The notes under the pieces: model-generated
What the model was told of the DNA's origin: nothing
Database searches by the model: none
What the model saw: only the letters and a program-made list of their open reading frames with translations
Origin: Discostella pseudostelligera
Lineage: Eukaryota; Bacillariophyta; Thalassiosirophyceae; Thalassiosirales; Thalassiosiraceae
Length of the DNA: 37,500 nucleotides
Direction: 5' to 3'
NCBI GenBank assembly: GCA_036940085.1
Contig: JALLBK010000542.1
Span: 1-37,500 of the forward strand
In this document: positions 21,334 to 30,551 of the stretch, piece after piece
How positions within the stretch are numbered: position 1 is the stretch's first letter
Layout of the letters: each line of letters opens with the position of its first letter
Translations under genes and position numbers: made by a program

Positions 21334-24300
21334 TCACATGCCTGCGTCTTCTTTCTCCTCCTCCCCCCCCTCGTCCTCCTCCTCCTCATCCTCCTCCTCC
21401 TCAGTTGCACATTTATCATTCAGTTTCGTCTCCTCATCATCCACGTCAACTGTACATTCTTCCTCACCATGTTTCACAACAGCTTCATCAATGTCCTCTA
21501 CGTTCCCGACTCCTCGCTGTCCGTCTTGGCTCTCTCCATCAACACAGGAACATGGTACTGCAGCACTAGCAAGGGCTTCCTCGAAGTCACGCGCGGAGAA
21601 GCCCAATGATTCAATATCTGAACGTGCTGCTAGGATATCCTCCTCGAGTTTGGCAGCATCATCAAAATTTTCATTTGCTACGGCGATTTCAATACTCGCC
21701 TCCAATTCTTGGATCAGCGCACAAAGAGAAGAATATTTTTCTAACACACTGGAATCAATCACCTTCTCGGATGAGAGGTCGTCAGTATCTGGAGCACAGT
21801 CCTTGACAGAGGCGGGCTTCTCCATGAAATCCTCCAATGCCTGTTTGAACTTCTCCGATGAGAAACCTTCACTCTCGAACATGTCCCTGACGCTACGTGC
21901 TCTCTCCTCCAGGTCGGCAGCCTTGTCAAAATTCTCATCTGTGACTGCTTCTTCAACGGCACTTTCTATTTCTTGTATTTCGTTCCTTAATGACATGTAT
22001 TTTTCTAGAGTACTTTTGTCAATGCTCGGACTAACATCATCGGAATCAAACGTGGGGGCACTCTGCAGAGATGATTCTTCGACAGCGGCATCATCAGTAG
22101 TGGTAGGTTCAACCGGGACACCGTACTTTTCACCAAGAGTCCTTTTCTCAGCCTCAAGTACGCAAATTTGACTTTCAATGACGAAAGCGCCAACTAAGGA
22201 TACATTCATAGTATCATCCTCTGGATCATCGCTGGTTTTAGCAAACTTTTTCACAATCAACTTCAGCTTGTCGATCTTCTCCGTCAGACAATCCATCTGC
22301 TTAAGCCCGGCCTCCATATTCCTGTCTGCTGCTATCTTCTTCTTTTCCTCCCATAATGCCGTAATCTTTTGAAGCTCGTCCTCAGCGAATTGTTTCCGTT
22401 CCAAAGCTTCACCGGCTAATTGCGCTTGACACTGTTCCTTATGCGAGATTGCATCCTTAATTTCTTTGGATGCTTGGCCAGCCGACTTGAAGTCGCGATT
22501 GGCAGCTGCCGCCTTCTTCGCTGCCTCAAGAGCAGGAATGCGAACTTCGATTGCGGATAATTCCTCCTGTAATTTGGCAATATTGTTATCAGCCGCGAGG
22601 ACATTTTGACTTGCTTCGTTCATGATGGCTTCGTACTTCAACACTTCACCGTCTAAGCTACCGTCATCAATATGTTCTCCATTAACTTCATCTGCATCGA
22701 TTTCAAATGCACTAGTCGCTATCGCTTCTAAATCCATAGCTACCGATCGTTCCGCCTTGATGTCCTCAATGATTCTTTCCCTCGTCACCATCTCCTCCGC
22801 GTGTGCCGCCAAAACAGCTTCATGCGCGATCTTTGCCTTTTCGATTGATTCCTTTTCAGAAGTCCAGTCAGCACGACTTTCTTTGACGGATCGTGACTTC
22901 TTCTCCAAACGGCCTATTTGTCGTGAGTATTTGTTTCTTACATTTTCTATCGCATGGTTTTGAGAGGATATCACCTTCTTCAGGTCGGACGCCTTCGCTT
23001 CCGCATCGGCAAGTTGTTTGCGTAAGCCTTCAATGGTGATGTTCACTTCCTCGAGCAATTTACTGTATGAAAGATAAAATGATTTGAGGACAGAGTGTAG
23101 GGCAGCGCAAACAATAAGTGACCAAAGTTCTCTGGTCACATACCTTGCATCCTCTGACAGCATCACAAACTCCTTTGTCTCCTCGTCAATTTGCCCCTCT
23201 AATTCTTTTTCCTCTTCTGCGAAGACCTTTTCGTCACGTTCGATGTGTTTCAAATCATTTGCTAGCCTCTCCGATTCGCTCGACAATTTCTTCGATGTGG
23301 CGGCGAACTGTGATAAAACTTCTTCTTCTTTAGGGCGGTTATCCACTTCACTTTGTAGTGCAACAAGCTTGGCTGCGATCTCACTGAAGCAAGCCGCGAC
23401 GGCCTTTGATGCAGCTTTCCTTTCTTCGTCCACCTTGGCAATTGATTCATTAATTCCTTTACAAATCCTCGTCTGCTCTTCCCTCTCATTCGTATGTTGT
23501 TCAATTATTGTACCCAATCGATCTGCCGCTTCAAAGTCTTCCTCCTCGATCGCAATAGTCTGCTGCGCCTCCGAAAACTTAATTTGCTGCGCCGCATATC
23601 GCTCAGCCTTCTCTGCAAACAACTTCTGTTCCCGCAATGTGGCAAGAGCTTCTCGCAGCCGCGCTACATCGTCGGTCGCAGTTCGAGCCGCAACGGCAAG
23701 GTTGTCTATCATGAGTTGAATCTTCTCACGTGGGGCTCTGCGTTTCTCAGCCTCAATGCGTTGCTTTTCCATTCGATCACCCTCTTCCCTACGCCGCTGC
23801 AATTCCACAGCGGCCAACCTTTCCTCCTCCCTACGACGGTTTTCCATTTGTTGTTGTTCGAATTCATCCCGTCTTTGCTGCTCAACTGCAGATTCCATCT
23901 CCCATCTCCTTGTCACTTCCTCAACCCTTGCCACATTGTCACTGCTTACATCATCGTCAATATCTGGCATTTTCATGGTTGGCGGCAATGGACTGTGATT
24001 GTTAACTGCGCTGCCACTGCCACTTCGCTGAAAGGTGGTCATTCCGGTTGAAGCTTGACTAATCACGCCACCGTGCGAGCTATAAGAAGCAATATTATCA
24101 TGACTCGAACTTGCACCACCAGTCTTCCTATGGAAAAGGCTGCTAAACAAGGATGTCTTGCCTTTGGAATGGGAGGCGGCATGATCAGTCGCCAACTTCT
24201 TTGCCTCTTCTGCAGCAGCCCTGGCTGCTTGATACGTTTCGTCTTTAGAAGCAGTGGGCGATATTGTTGTGTTGGTATTGTTTAGCTTCCATCCACCTTC

Positions 24301-25804
24301 AATGGATTGTGGTCGAGGCATCAAATTATTGGGTCCTTTAATGGGAAAAAGGGGAAAAGAAGTGGTTTATTGCATGAGTTCATCCGCACATAATTTTTCA
24401 ATGAACGCATGATCATGGACAAAATAATGACTTACCACCATCACCACCTCTATCCTGCATTGCCCTTTCAGCAGCCAAGGCAATTGCATTTCGTTGCTTT
24501 TGCTTCTCCCTAATAAATTCTTCGGCCTTAACCATGGCACGTTCCGCCTTGATGCGCATAGGCGGTGAGTCATGAGGGTTGAGTACGGTTGCTGGTGGGT
24601 TGTTGCTGTCGACGGTAGTAGTGTTATTTCGCCAAATGGGTGGAGGAGGTGGTGCATTGTTGTTGTAGGTATTGCTGCTGTTCAGGGTGGGCGAATGGAA
24701 CGATGAGCCGTCAGCAGTAGTTGGCTGCTGCTGTTGCATCGATGGTTCAGAAATGCCACCATCATAAGAGGGAGTGTCTATGCCCGAGGAGGAGCCAATA
24801 CCAACCCTCTTTCCACGTTTCTTCTTCACAACTTTTTTACCTGACTCAACTCCTACGGTGGAGGAAGACCACGCCACCCCCGATCCTACAGGGAGGACAG
24901 CGTTCGATAGGGAAAGTAGATCACTCGGCTGCGGTGGAGGAGGCTCAGATACGACTGTTGGAGGAGGTTGATGACTCATCATTGTAGTGGGAGATACCAC
25001 ATTCTCAGATATGGTGAGTGATAAGAAAGAGAAACCACTGGTTACGTCCCCGATTCCCCCAATACTGGAACCAGCAGTTGGTGCAGCATTCTCCTCCTGA
25101 ACAATTGCCAGTCCAATTTTCCCCATAGTGCCCTCACCACAATTCTCTCTATCCAATTCTCCATAATTGTCGTTACTACTAGCTACACTGCTACTACTTG
25201 TGGTAATCAAGCTATTCATGAAGCTGAAAGAGGATCCCGCCGCGGAGGTTGTAGATTTGACAGTGTCAATAATGTGGTTGTTGTTAGTTTCATTTTCTGG
25301 TGCAACAAATGCCGCTGGTGCGGCTGTTGCAGATGGCGATGAAGGTGTAGATAAGAAGGAAAATCCGCTACTGGGCGCCACCGTCTCTGATGATTCTGCC
25401 GCTGAATTATTAGTTGCAGAGTGAGTAGTGTTCAACCCTGCAAAGATGGAAGGTGGTGCAGCAGCATCAGCCGTTATTGCAGTAGCTGACGTCTCATCAT
25501 CTGCATCGCCCCCAACTCCACCCATGATAGAAATACCGCCTACTGAAGCATCTGCACTGGGAGACAGGAAGCCAAATGCCGAACCCGTTAGGCTCGTACC
25601 ACCACCCGTAAGATCTGTCGCGGTGGCGGCAGCAGCAGTATTGTCATTGCCAACGGTTGTTGCCCCCGACGCCGACGCCGACGATGCACCGATGGAGGAT
25701 TGCAAAAATGAAAAGCCACTGCTTGAAGATGGCGCTGCCACAGGCGCCGGAGATGATGCTGATTTTTCTTTGGATTGGCCCTTGACGGATAGGCCGCCGA
25801 ACAT
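21334..25804 (-). CDS. Long coiled-coil protein with UVR-like motifs and GFSFL repeats, 3 exons
   Basis: No specific family is recognised. Exons are 25804-24436, 24335-23144 and 23062-21334, with introns of 100 nt (phase 1) and 81 nt (phase 2); the product is about 1,429 residues. The N-terminal ~450 residues are low-complexity Ser/Ala/Thr and contain five (S/G)xF(S/G)F(L/M) motifs, e.g. GFSFL at 30-34 and 147-151 and SAFGFL at 75-80. Two FxGL sites (MFGGL, IFAGL) are also present. A basic segment RIKAERAMVKAEEFIREKQ precedes the exon junction GDGGPNNLMPR. The rest is mostly coiled coil. UVR-like helical hairpins (ENFDKAADLEERA, ENFDDAAKLEEDI, EEDFEAADRLGTI) occur at least three times, two as a clear C-terminal tandem around 1205-1352. 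It ends in a long acidic tail. A scaffolding role is possible but unproven. It is convergent with DCP2, 122 nt away. Confidence 0.8.
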
Positions 25805-26143
25805 GGTGGTGGTGGTGGTGTATTATTCGATGGTGAGTAGTATTGATACTGATATGGTTGAATGTTGTTGCTCTCACTTTTTGTGCGTTGGGCTTTGGTG
25901 GACCAATTCAGCGAGGATATCATCGCCTTGGCGATATTGAGGCGAAGAAATGGCGGGAAGTCTTCCTCTCGTGCCGATACTCACGCAAAGCAAGCAAGCC
26001 GAAGGCAAAACGACGAAAGAAATGATGGTAACAAGGTGTAAAGATGCAGAATATTCACGTGTTTGATTGCTGTTTGTTCATGCGTACGAAAGAGCTCTAC
26101 AACTCTTCTTAAAGCTGTTGCTTCTCAAGATCACAGAAATGCA
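25805..26143. promoter_or_regulatory. Promoter region of the coiled-coil gene; 3' flank of the glycosyltransferase pseudogene lies beyond
   Basis: About 339 nt, holding the upstream region of the minus-strand coiled-coil gene. It starts with a CACCACCAC tract and includes GGCGGGAAG at 25952-25960, about 150 bp upstream of the ATG. No other gene is evident. Confidence 0.4.
25952..25960. promoter_or_regulatory. GGCGGGAAG E2F-like motif
   Basis: The site reads AAATGGCGGGAAG on the plus strand, about 148-156 bp upstream of the coiled-coil gene start on the minus strand. It matches the ATGGCGGGAA core repeated upstream of other genes here. Confidence 0.4.
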
Positions 26144-27715
26144 TTAATGTTGTGTTTCATCTCTCACTGAAATCTCCCTCACGGTAGGATCACGGCTCTT
26201 CCTTTTTCTCGCCGCCTTCGTTATTATCTGGATCCAAACTGAAGTGAAAAAAAAAGACTTTTCATAATTGGCCTTCCCCTCTTCACAGGTTTGATTCTTA
26301 ATCCATGTCGCTGCATCGTTGAATCTCGCAATTAATTGGCAAATCATAAAGTGCTCTCGTTTCACAACTGTTTGTGGTATTTTCTCCTTCGTACCATATG
26401 GAACACCACCCGGTCTAATGTAAAAGTCATATTTCTTCCCAATATTCTTCGGCGGTTCGAGCAGTAATGGTCTATCGCACGATAGCCAATCCGATGCTAG
26501 ACGATACTTTCCAATGAACCACTTGCCCAGCCAATAACTCTGACAGTAGTGAATAACGTATGGCAACTTATTTTCTTTCTCAGTTGAGATTGGAAAGTTG
26601 CATAATTCACCGTCGTCCAACGCATCAATCAATGACCATCCTTCCCCATTGTTCACGTGTGTATTCGAGATCATGAATGATTCAACCAATGTGTGCGGGA
26701 GGCTCAAATGTGCCACAGCTAGGGACCAACCAAACATTTCATCCAAGAGGTCATCACGACGCCTATCAAATGGAGCACCATGCACCCTTATTACAAGCTC
26801 ACACCATTTATTAACAATGGCAGACATGTCCGCTCCGGTGGCCATGTATGGTGGTCCACCCGCGTAGTTGTTGATCTGCTCCTCACCCGTGACACTCAAT
26901 GCTGGAGAGTCGGTGGCATTGGCAAATACATAATTCAAAGGAACACGGAATGGGCTATCTCCAAATCCATATATTGATGCCCACGGTTGACCATGTGACA
27001 CCTTCCGTATTGGTGGTTCCCCTCGAATTGATTTGTGGATGATGATGTTGGAGTCGGTGAAATCGTAGGTCAATGGACGTAGTAGCATCATATCCGGATC
27101 CAAGACCACGAAGATGGCATCATTATATTTTTCCTTATTGTCATCGTATTTCAAACCATGTTGTAACCAATGCTGCAATCCAAAGGGTTTATTGTAATAT
27201 TTGTAATCATCTCCGCTCACATTTGAAAAGTCCGGCGTGAAGTGCACACTATAGTTGGGTGATAATTTAGAGATGACCTTGTCATGAAATTTTAGCAGCT
27301 CGTCCTGTTGTTGCTGACTGCATCCGGAGGCAATGCGAATGATATGTCCCGGTTATGACACCTTGTGCGCGTAGTAGAAAAACATATAGGATTGCCAATC
27401 TTGAAAGAGGGAGCAGGCGGTGGAAAAAGTCATGTAGTGATCGGGTGTGGTAGGTTCGACGACGACTTTGCGATTTATCGGCACAGCGTGTTCATTTTGT
27501 TCATCTATCTGCGGCGTTTTCGGCGTCGCATCATGGACAATCCCATCATGGACGACCACTCCGTGACGATATAATTGAATGCAAATGACGAGCCAAACGA
27601 AGGTGATGAGGAGAACGATTGCCTCGGGTGCAACAAGTTTGATTCTGGTATTCTTCTGGCGACTGATGCTGCCGACATCGTTTCCTCGTCCGATTTGGCG
27701 TGAGGATTGAAACAT
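26144..27715 (-). pseudogene. Decaying copy of a type II glycosyltransferase-like gene (nonsense + frameshift)
   Basis: Paralogue of the intact gene just upstream (28238-29806). The frame opens MFQSSRQIGRG, has one membrane anchor (AIVLLITFVWLVICIQLY), then FSTACSLFQDWQSYMF, as in the intact copy. At 27353-27355 it reads TAA where the intact copy has CAA (Gln) in KVSQPG, so translation would stop after about 120 residues. The frame continues downstream with clear family blocks: NKPFGLQHWLQHG, DPDMMLLRPLTYDF, GGPPYMATGADM and GKYRLASDW. A second lesion is a 9-base T run (26247-26255) where the paralogue has 10 bases, shifting the last residues; without it the frame would end at 26190. Either lesion could be a sequencing error; together they favour a pseudogene. 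The family resembles peptidyl-serine galactosyltransferase/hydroxyproline arabinosyltransferase proteins. Confidence 0.8.
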
Positions 27716-28237
27716 ATCATCGACATCGACTATTCGATATCAAGTCGGTTCCTCTTATGCGTCGATTGGTACTACTGCTATGCATTGCCTTGCCAAGCCA
27801 TTCATTGCTGCAGCATGCCGCACGCACGTCGCATTCCGCGCCGCATCGCATGCGAAGAGAGTTGAGCGAAAAGTCAGTATTCCTTGTTTCCCGCCATTTC
27901 TAATCCCCTAAGTATCTTTCTTACTTATCTCATTGACATAAGTATCTTTAAGAAAATATTGTATCTTCCTGTCGCCATTTCCCGCCAGTTCTAGCCGCGT
28001 GCAACTATCTACACGTGGCAATGGGAGAGAGGACGCGACAGACGCGACTTTGCTGCGACCTGCATGCATTCTCAGCATGAGACTCGCTACCAATGCTGGC
28101 CCCCAAGATAGAACTCATCAACTGGAACTAACGTTGATGAAACTAGAGAAAGGAGAGTTTGTATCGTCGTGGAAAGTTCTGACATTAGCCTCTACCTCAT
28201 GGCATTTGCCAAGCGAATTATCTTTACCACTAACCAT
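27716..28237. promoter_or_regulatory. Spacer between the two glycosyltransferase copies
   Basis: The 522-nt spacer holds the promoter of the pseudogene and the 3' flank of the intact copy. TTTCCCGCC occurs at 27887-27895 and 27978-27986, and a CACGTG at 28012-28017. No other gene is seen. Confidence 0.4.
27887..27986. promoter_or_regulatory. Two TTTCCCGCC motifs upstream of the glycosyltransferase pseudogene
   Basis: Sites at 27887-27895 and 27978-27986, both in the same orientation, lie about 172 and 263 bp upstream of the pseudogene ATG at 27715. The retained promoter motifs fit recent inactivation. Confidence 0.4.
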
Positions 28238-29806
28238 TTATTTCTGGATTTTCTTTTCTCCTCCTTCGTTATTCTCTGGATCCAAATTAAAGTGAAATAT
28301 AAACGACTTTTCATAATTGGCCTTTCCTTCTTCACATGTCTGACTCTTTAACCATGTCGCTGCGTCGTTGAATCTCGCTATTATTTGGCTGATCATGAAC
28401 TGATTTCGTTTCACCTTCACGGGTTGTAAACTCTCCTTCATGCCGTATGGTACTCCACCTGGCTTGATGTAATAATCATATTTCTGTCCAATATCGTTGG
28501 GAGGTTCGACCAATAGTGGGCTCTCACACGATAGCCATTTTGATGACAGACGATACTTGCCGATGAACCATTTCCCCAACCAATAATTTTGACAGTAGTG
28601 AATAACGTATGGCAAATGTTCCTCCCTCGCCTGCAGCGTAGAAAATTCAGTTATTTCAGCATTATCCAACCCATCGATCAATGGCCATCCCTCGCCTTTT
28701 GAAATATCAACATCTGAGATCATGAATGATTCAGCCAATGTGTGCGGCAATTTCAAGTGAGCTGCCGCCAACGACCACCCATACATCTCTGCCAAAATTG
28801 ACTTCGGTAAAGCATGATGCACTCTGACTACGACCTCACACCATTTATTAACAATGGCATTCATATCCGCCCCGGTGGCCATGTACGGTGGTCCTCCCGG
28901 ATAATTGTTGAACTGTTCGTCAACCGGAACATGCAAGGCTGAAGAGTTGGTGTCATTGGCAAATACGGAATCCAAATCAACACGGAATGGGCCATTCCCA
29001 AATCCATATAACGATGCCCACGGCTGACCATGCAACACCTTGCGTATTTTTGGTTCCCCTCGGTTTGATTTGTGTATAATTACATTGGAGTTGGTGAAAT
29101 CGTAGGTCAATGGACGTAGTGGCATCATATCTGGATCCACGACCATGAAGATGGCATCTGCGTACTTGTCTTTATTTTCCTCATACTTCAAACCATGCGT
29201 GAACCAATGCTGCAATCCAAAGGGTTTATTGAAATACTTGAAATTATCCCCACCCTTGTCGGAAAAGTCTGGCGTGAAGAAAAGGCTGAAGTTGGGAGAT
29301 AATTTGGAGATTACCGTCTCATGAAATTTAATGAGATCGCTCTGCTGTTCTTCGCTGCACCCGGAGGCGATGCGAATGACATATCCCGGTTGGGATACTT
29401 TATAGGCGAAGTAGAATAAAATGAAGGATTGCCAATCTTGGGAGGAGGAACAGGCTGTGGAAAATGCCAAGTAGTGCACAGGCATAGTAGTGGAAGTGGT
29501 TGAGTCTGCGACGTGCTCCACTGTCTGTGGCTGCTGCTGTGTCTTTATCTGCTGTTGTTGCTCTGACGTAGTATGATGGGCGTGCCGATAAAATTGAATG
29601 CAAACGGCGAGCCAAACGAAGATGATGAGAAACATGATTGTCATTGCCAACGGCGCCAAATTCATCCTAGATCTCTTTTGCTTCTGCCGAGTAGCACTGC
29701 CGCTGCCACTGACATCAACTATGAAGTCTCCAATGCCACCGACGCTACTGCTGCCCCATCGTCCACCGCCGCCTTTGCGCATATTCTGGCGCGATTGTTG
29801 ATGCAT
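28238..29806 (-). CDS. Type II membrane glycosyltransferase (peptidyl-serine galactosyltransferase/HPAT-like)
   Basis: Probable Golgi glycosyltransferase modifying serine or hydroxyproline residues of secreted glycoproteins; the acceptor is inferred from family resemblance. The 522-residue protein starts MHQQSRQNMRK, chosen because it aligns with the start of the neighbouring copy and puts the membrane anchor (LAMTIMFLIIFVWLAVCIQF) near residue 60. A Gln-rich stem follows. Lumenal blocks include FSTACSSSQDWQSFIL, QPGYVIRIASGCS, NKPFGLQHWFTHG, DPDMMPLRPLTYDF (DxD-like metal/nucleotide site), GGPPYMATGADM and GKYRLSSKW. There is no intron. A longer upstream in-frame extension to 30007 exists but would place extra hydrophobic residues ahead of the anchor. 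It is a tandem duplicate of the pseudogene at 26144-27715, same strand. Confidence 0.82.
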   Translation of the reverse strand: MHQQSRQNMRKGGGGRWGSSSVGGIGDFIVDVSGSGSATRQKQKRSRMNLAPLAMTIMFLIIFVWLAVCIQFYRHAHHTTSEQQQQIKTQQQPQTVEHVADSTTSTTMPVHYLAFSTACSSSQDWQSFILFYFAYKVSQPGYVIRIASGCSEEQQSDLIKFHETVISKLSPNFSLFFTPDFSDKGGDNFKYFNKPFGLQHWFTHGLKYEENKDKYADAIFMVVDPDMMPLRPLTYDFTNSNVIIHKSNRGEPKIRKVLHGQPWASLYGFGNGPFRVDLDSVFANDTNSSALHVPVDEQFNNYPGGPPYMATGADMNAIVNKWCEVVVRVHHALPKSILAEMYGWSLAAAHLKLPHTLAESFMISDVDISKGEGWPLIDGLDNAEITEFSTLQAREEHLPYVIHYCQNYWLGKWFIGKYRLSSKWLSCESPLLVEPPNDIGQKYDYYIKPGGVPYGMKESLQPVKVKRNQFMISQIIARFNDAATWLKSQTCEEGKANYEKSFIFHFNLDPENNEGGEKKIQK

Positions 29807-29960
29807 CGTGGCAATTATCAGTATTTCTAATATCAATGCGAATACTTTGCAATAGAATGGAATATGGAATGGAATTATGCTGATGCTGGGTGGACCGTCA
29901 ACCGTCATTGTCAGCCCTGTGTCATGCCATGTGCCGATCGCACGCATGACGCATGCACAA

Positions 29961-30056
29961 CAGGCGGGAGATACCATATGGCGGGGAAAATACGGCGGGA
30001 AAAACAAAGATACTGCGGAAAAAGAAGATATGGCGGGAAAACCATGTAGCGGGAAA
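29961..30056. promoter_or_regulatory. Cluster of GGCGGGAAA (E2F-like) motifs
   Basis: Within 96 bp the plus strand has GGCGGGAGA (29961), GGCGGGGAAA (29978), GGCGGGAAA (29992 and 30031) and a partial AGCGGGAAA (30048). They lie about 155-250 bp upstream of the glycosyltransferase ATG at 29806. The repetition is directly visible; factor binding is inferred. Confidence 0.5.
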
Positions 30057-30068
30057 CAAGATCATACT

Positions 30069-30272
30069 GTACCTGTTTGTTGCGTTACATACTCAGAAGG
30101 CTGGTCAGGAACCGCTACAAACCCTAAATACCTCTTCGTTATATAATACTCAGAAGGTATCTCCAAACCATGCGTACCTGTTTGCTGCGTTACATACTCA
30201 GAAGGCTGGGCACTTGTACCACTTCAGACCACAAGCGAGTACCTGTTTGTTGCTTACATACTCAGACGGCTG
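30069..30272. repeat. Three-copy interspersed minisatellite
   Basis: A unit beginning GTACCTGTTTG(T/C)TGC and ending TACATACTCAGAAGGCTG occurs at about 30069-30104, 30174-30209 and 30239-30272. A degenerate partial copy (ATACTCAGAAGG) lies at about 30147. Spacing is irregular (105 and 65 nt). Confidence 0.85.
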
Positions 30273-30551
30273 CTCACTCGTACCACTACAAAAAATAAGT
30301 ATCTAATATTATGGCAGAGAGACCATACGAAGAGATACGAAGGAGACAGATATCTACAACATGATGTTGATGTGACTATCGCATCTCATCGCATCATTCA
30401 AAATCCAACCAGAACCATCTTCTATCCCATTATTACACTGGGGATGCAAAGATATTACTCCTATTATCACCAACAACATCAATCATCATCATCATCATCA
30501 CAAAAGATCGCTCCTTGAATTTGGTCGACCCAGACAATCAATTGCCAAACT

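Larger units (their letters stand above)
29807..30551. promoter_or_regulatory. Divergent intergenic region, glycosyltransferase (-) / FAD oxidase (+)
   Basis: The 745-nt region contains a cluster of GGCGGGAAA-type motifs (29961-30056) and a three-copy minisatellite (30069-30272). An (ATC)n-like run follows at about 30481-30500 just before the oxidase start. No coding gene is recognised. Confidence 0.5.

Noticed and set aside
21338..23719. Long Ser-rich plus-strand open frames opposite the coiled-coil gene
   Set aside because: They are antisense shadows of Glu/Lys/Ala codons in the minus-strand gene and show no family match.
18055..28017. CACGTG palindromes as a shared regulatory code across the window
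   Set aside because: CACGTG also occurs near 52, 26056 and 28012. That number is about what chance predicts for 37.5 kb, so only the close pair in the p24/DCP2 promoter was kept.
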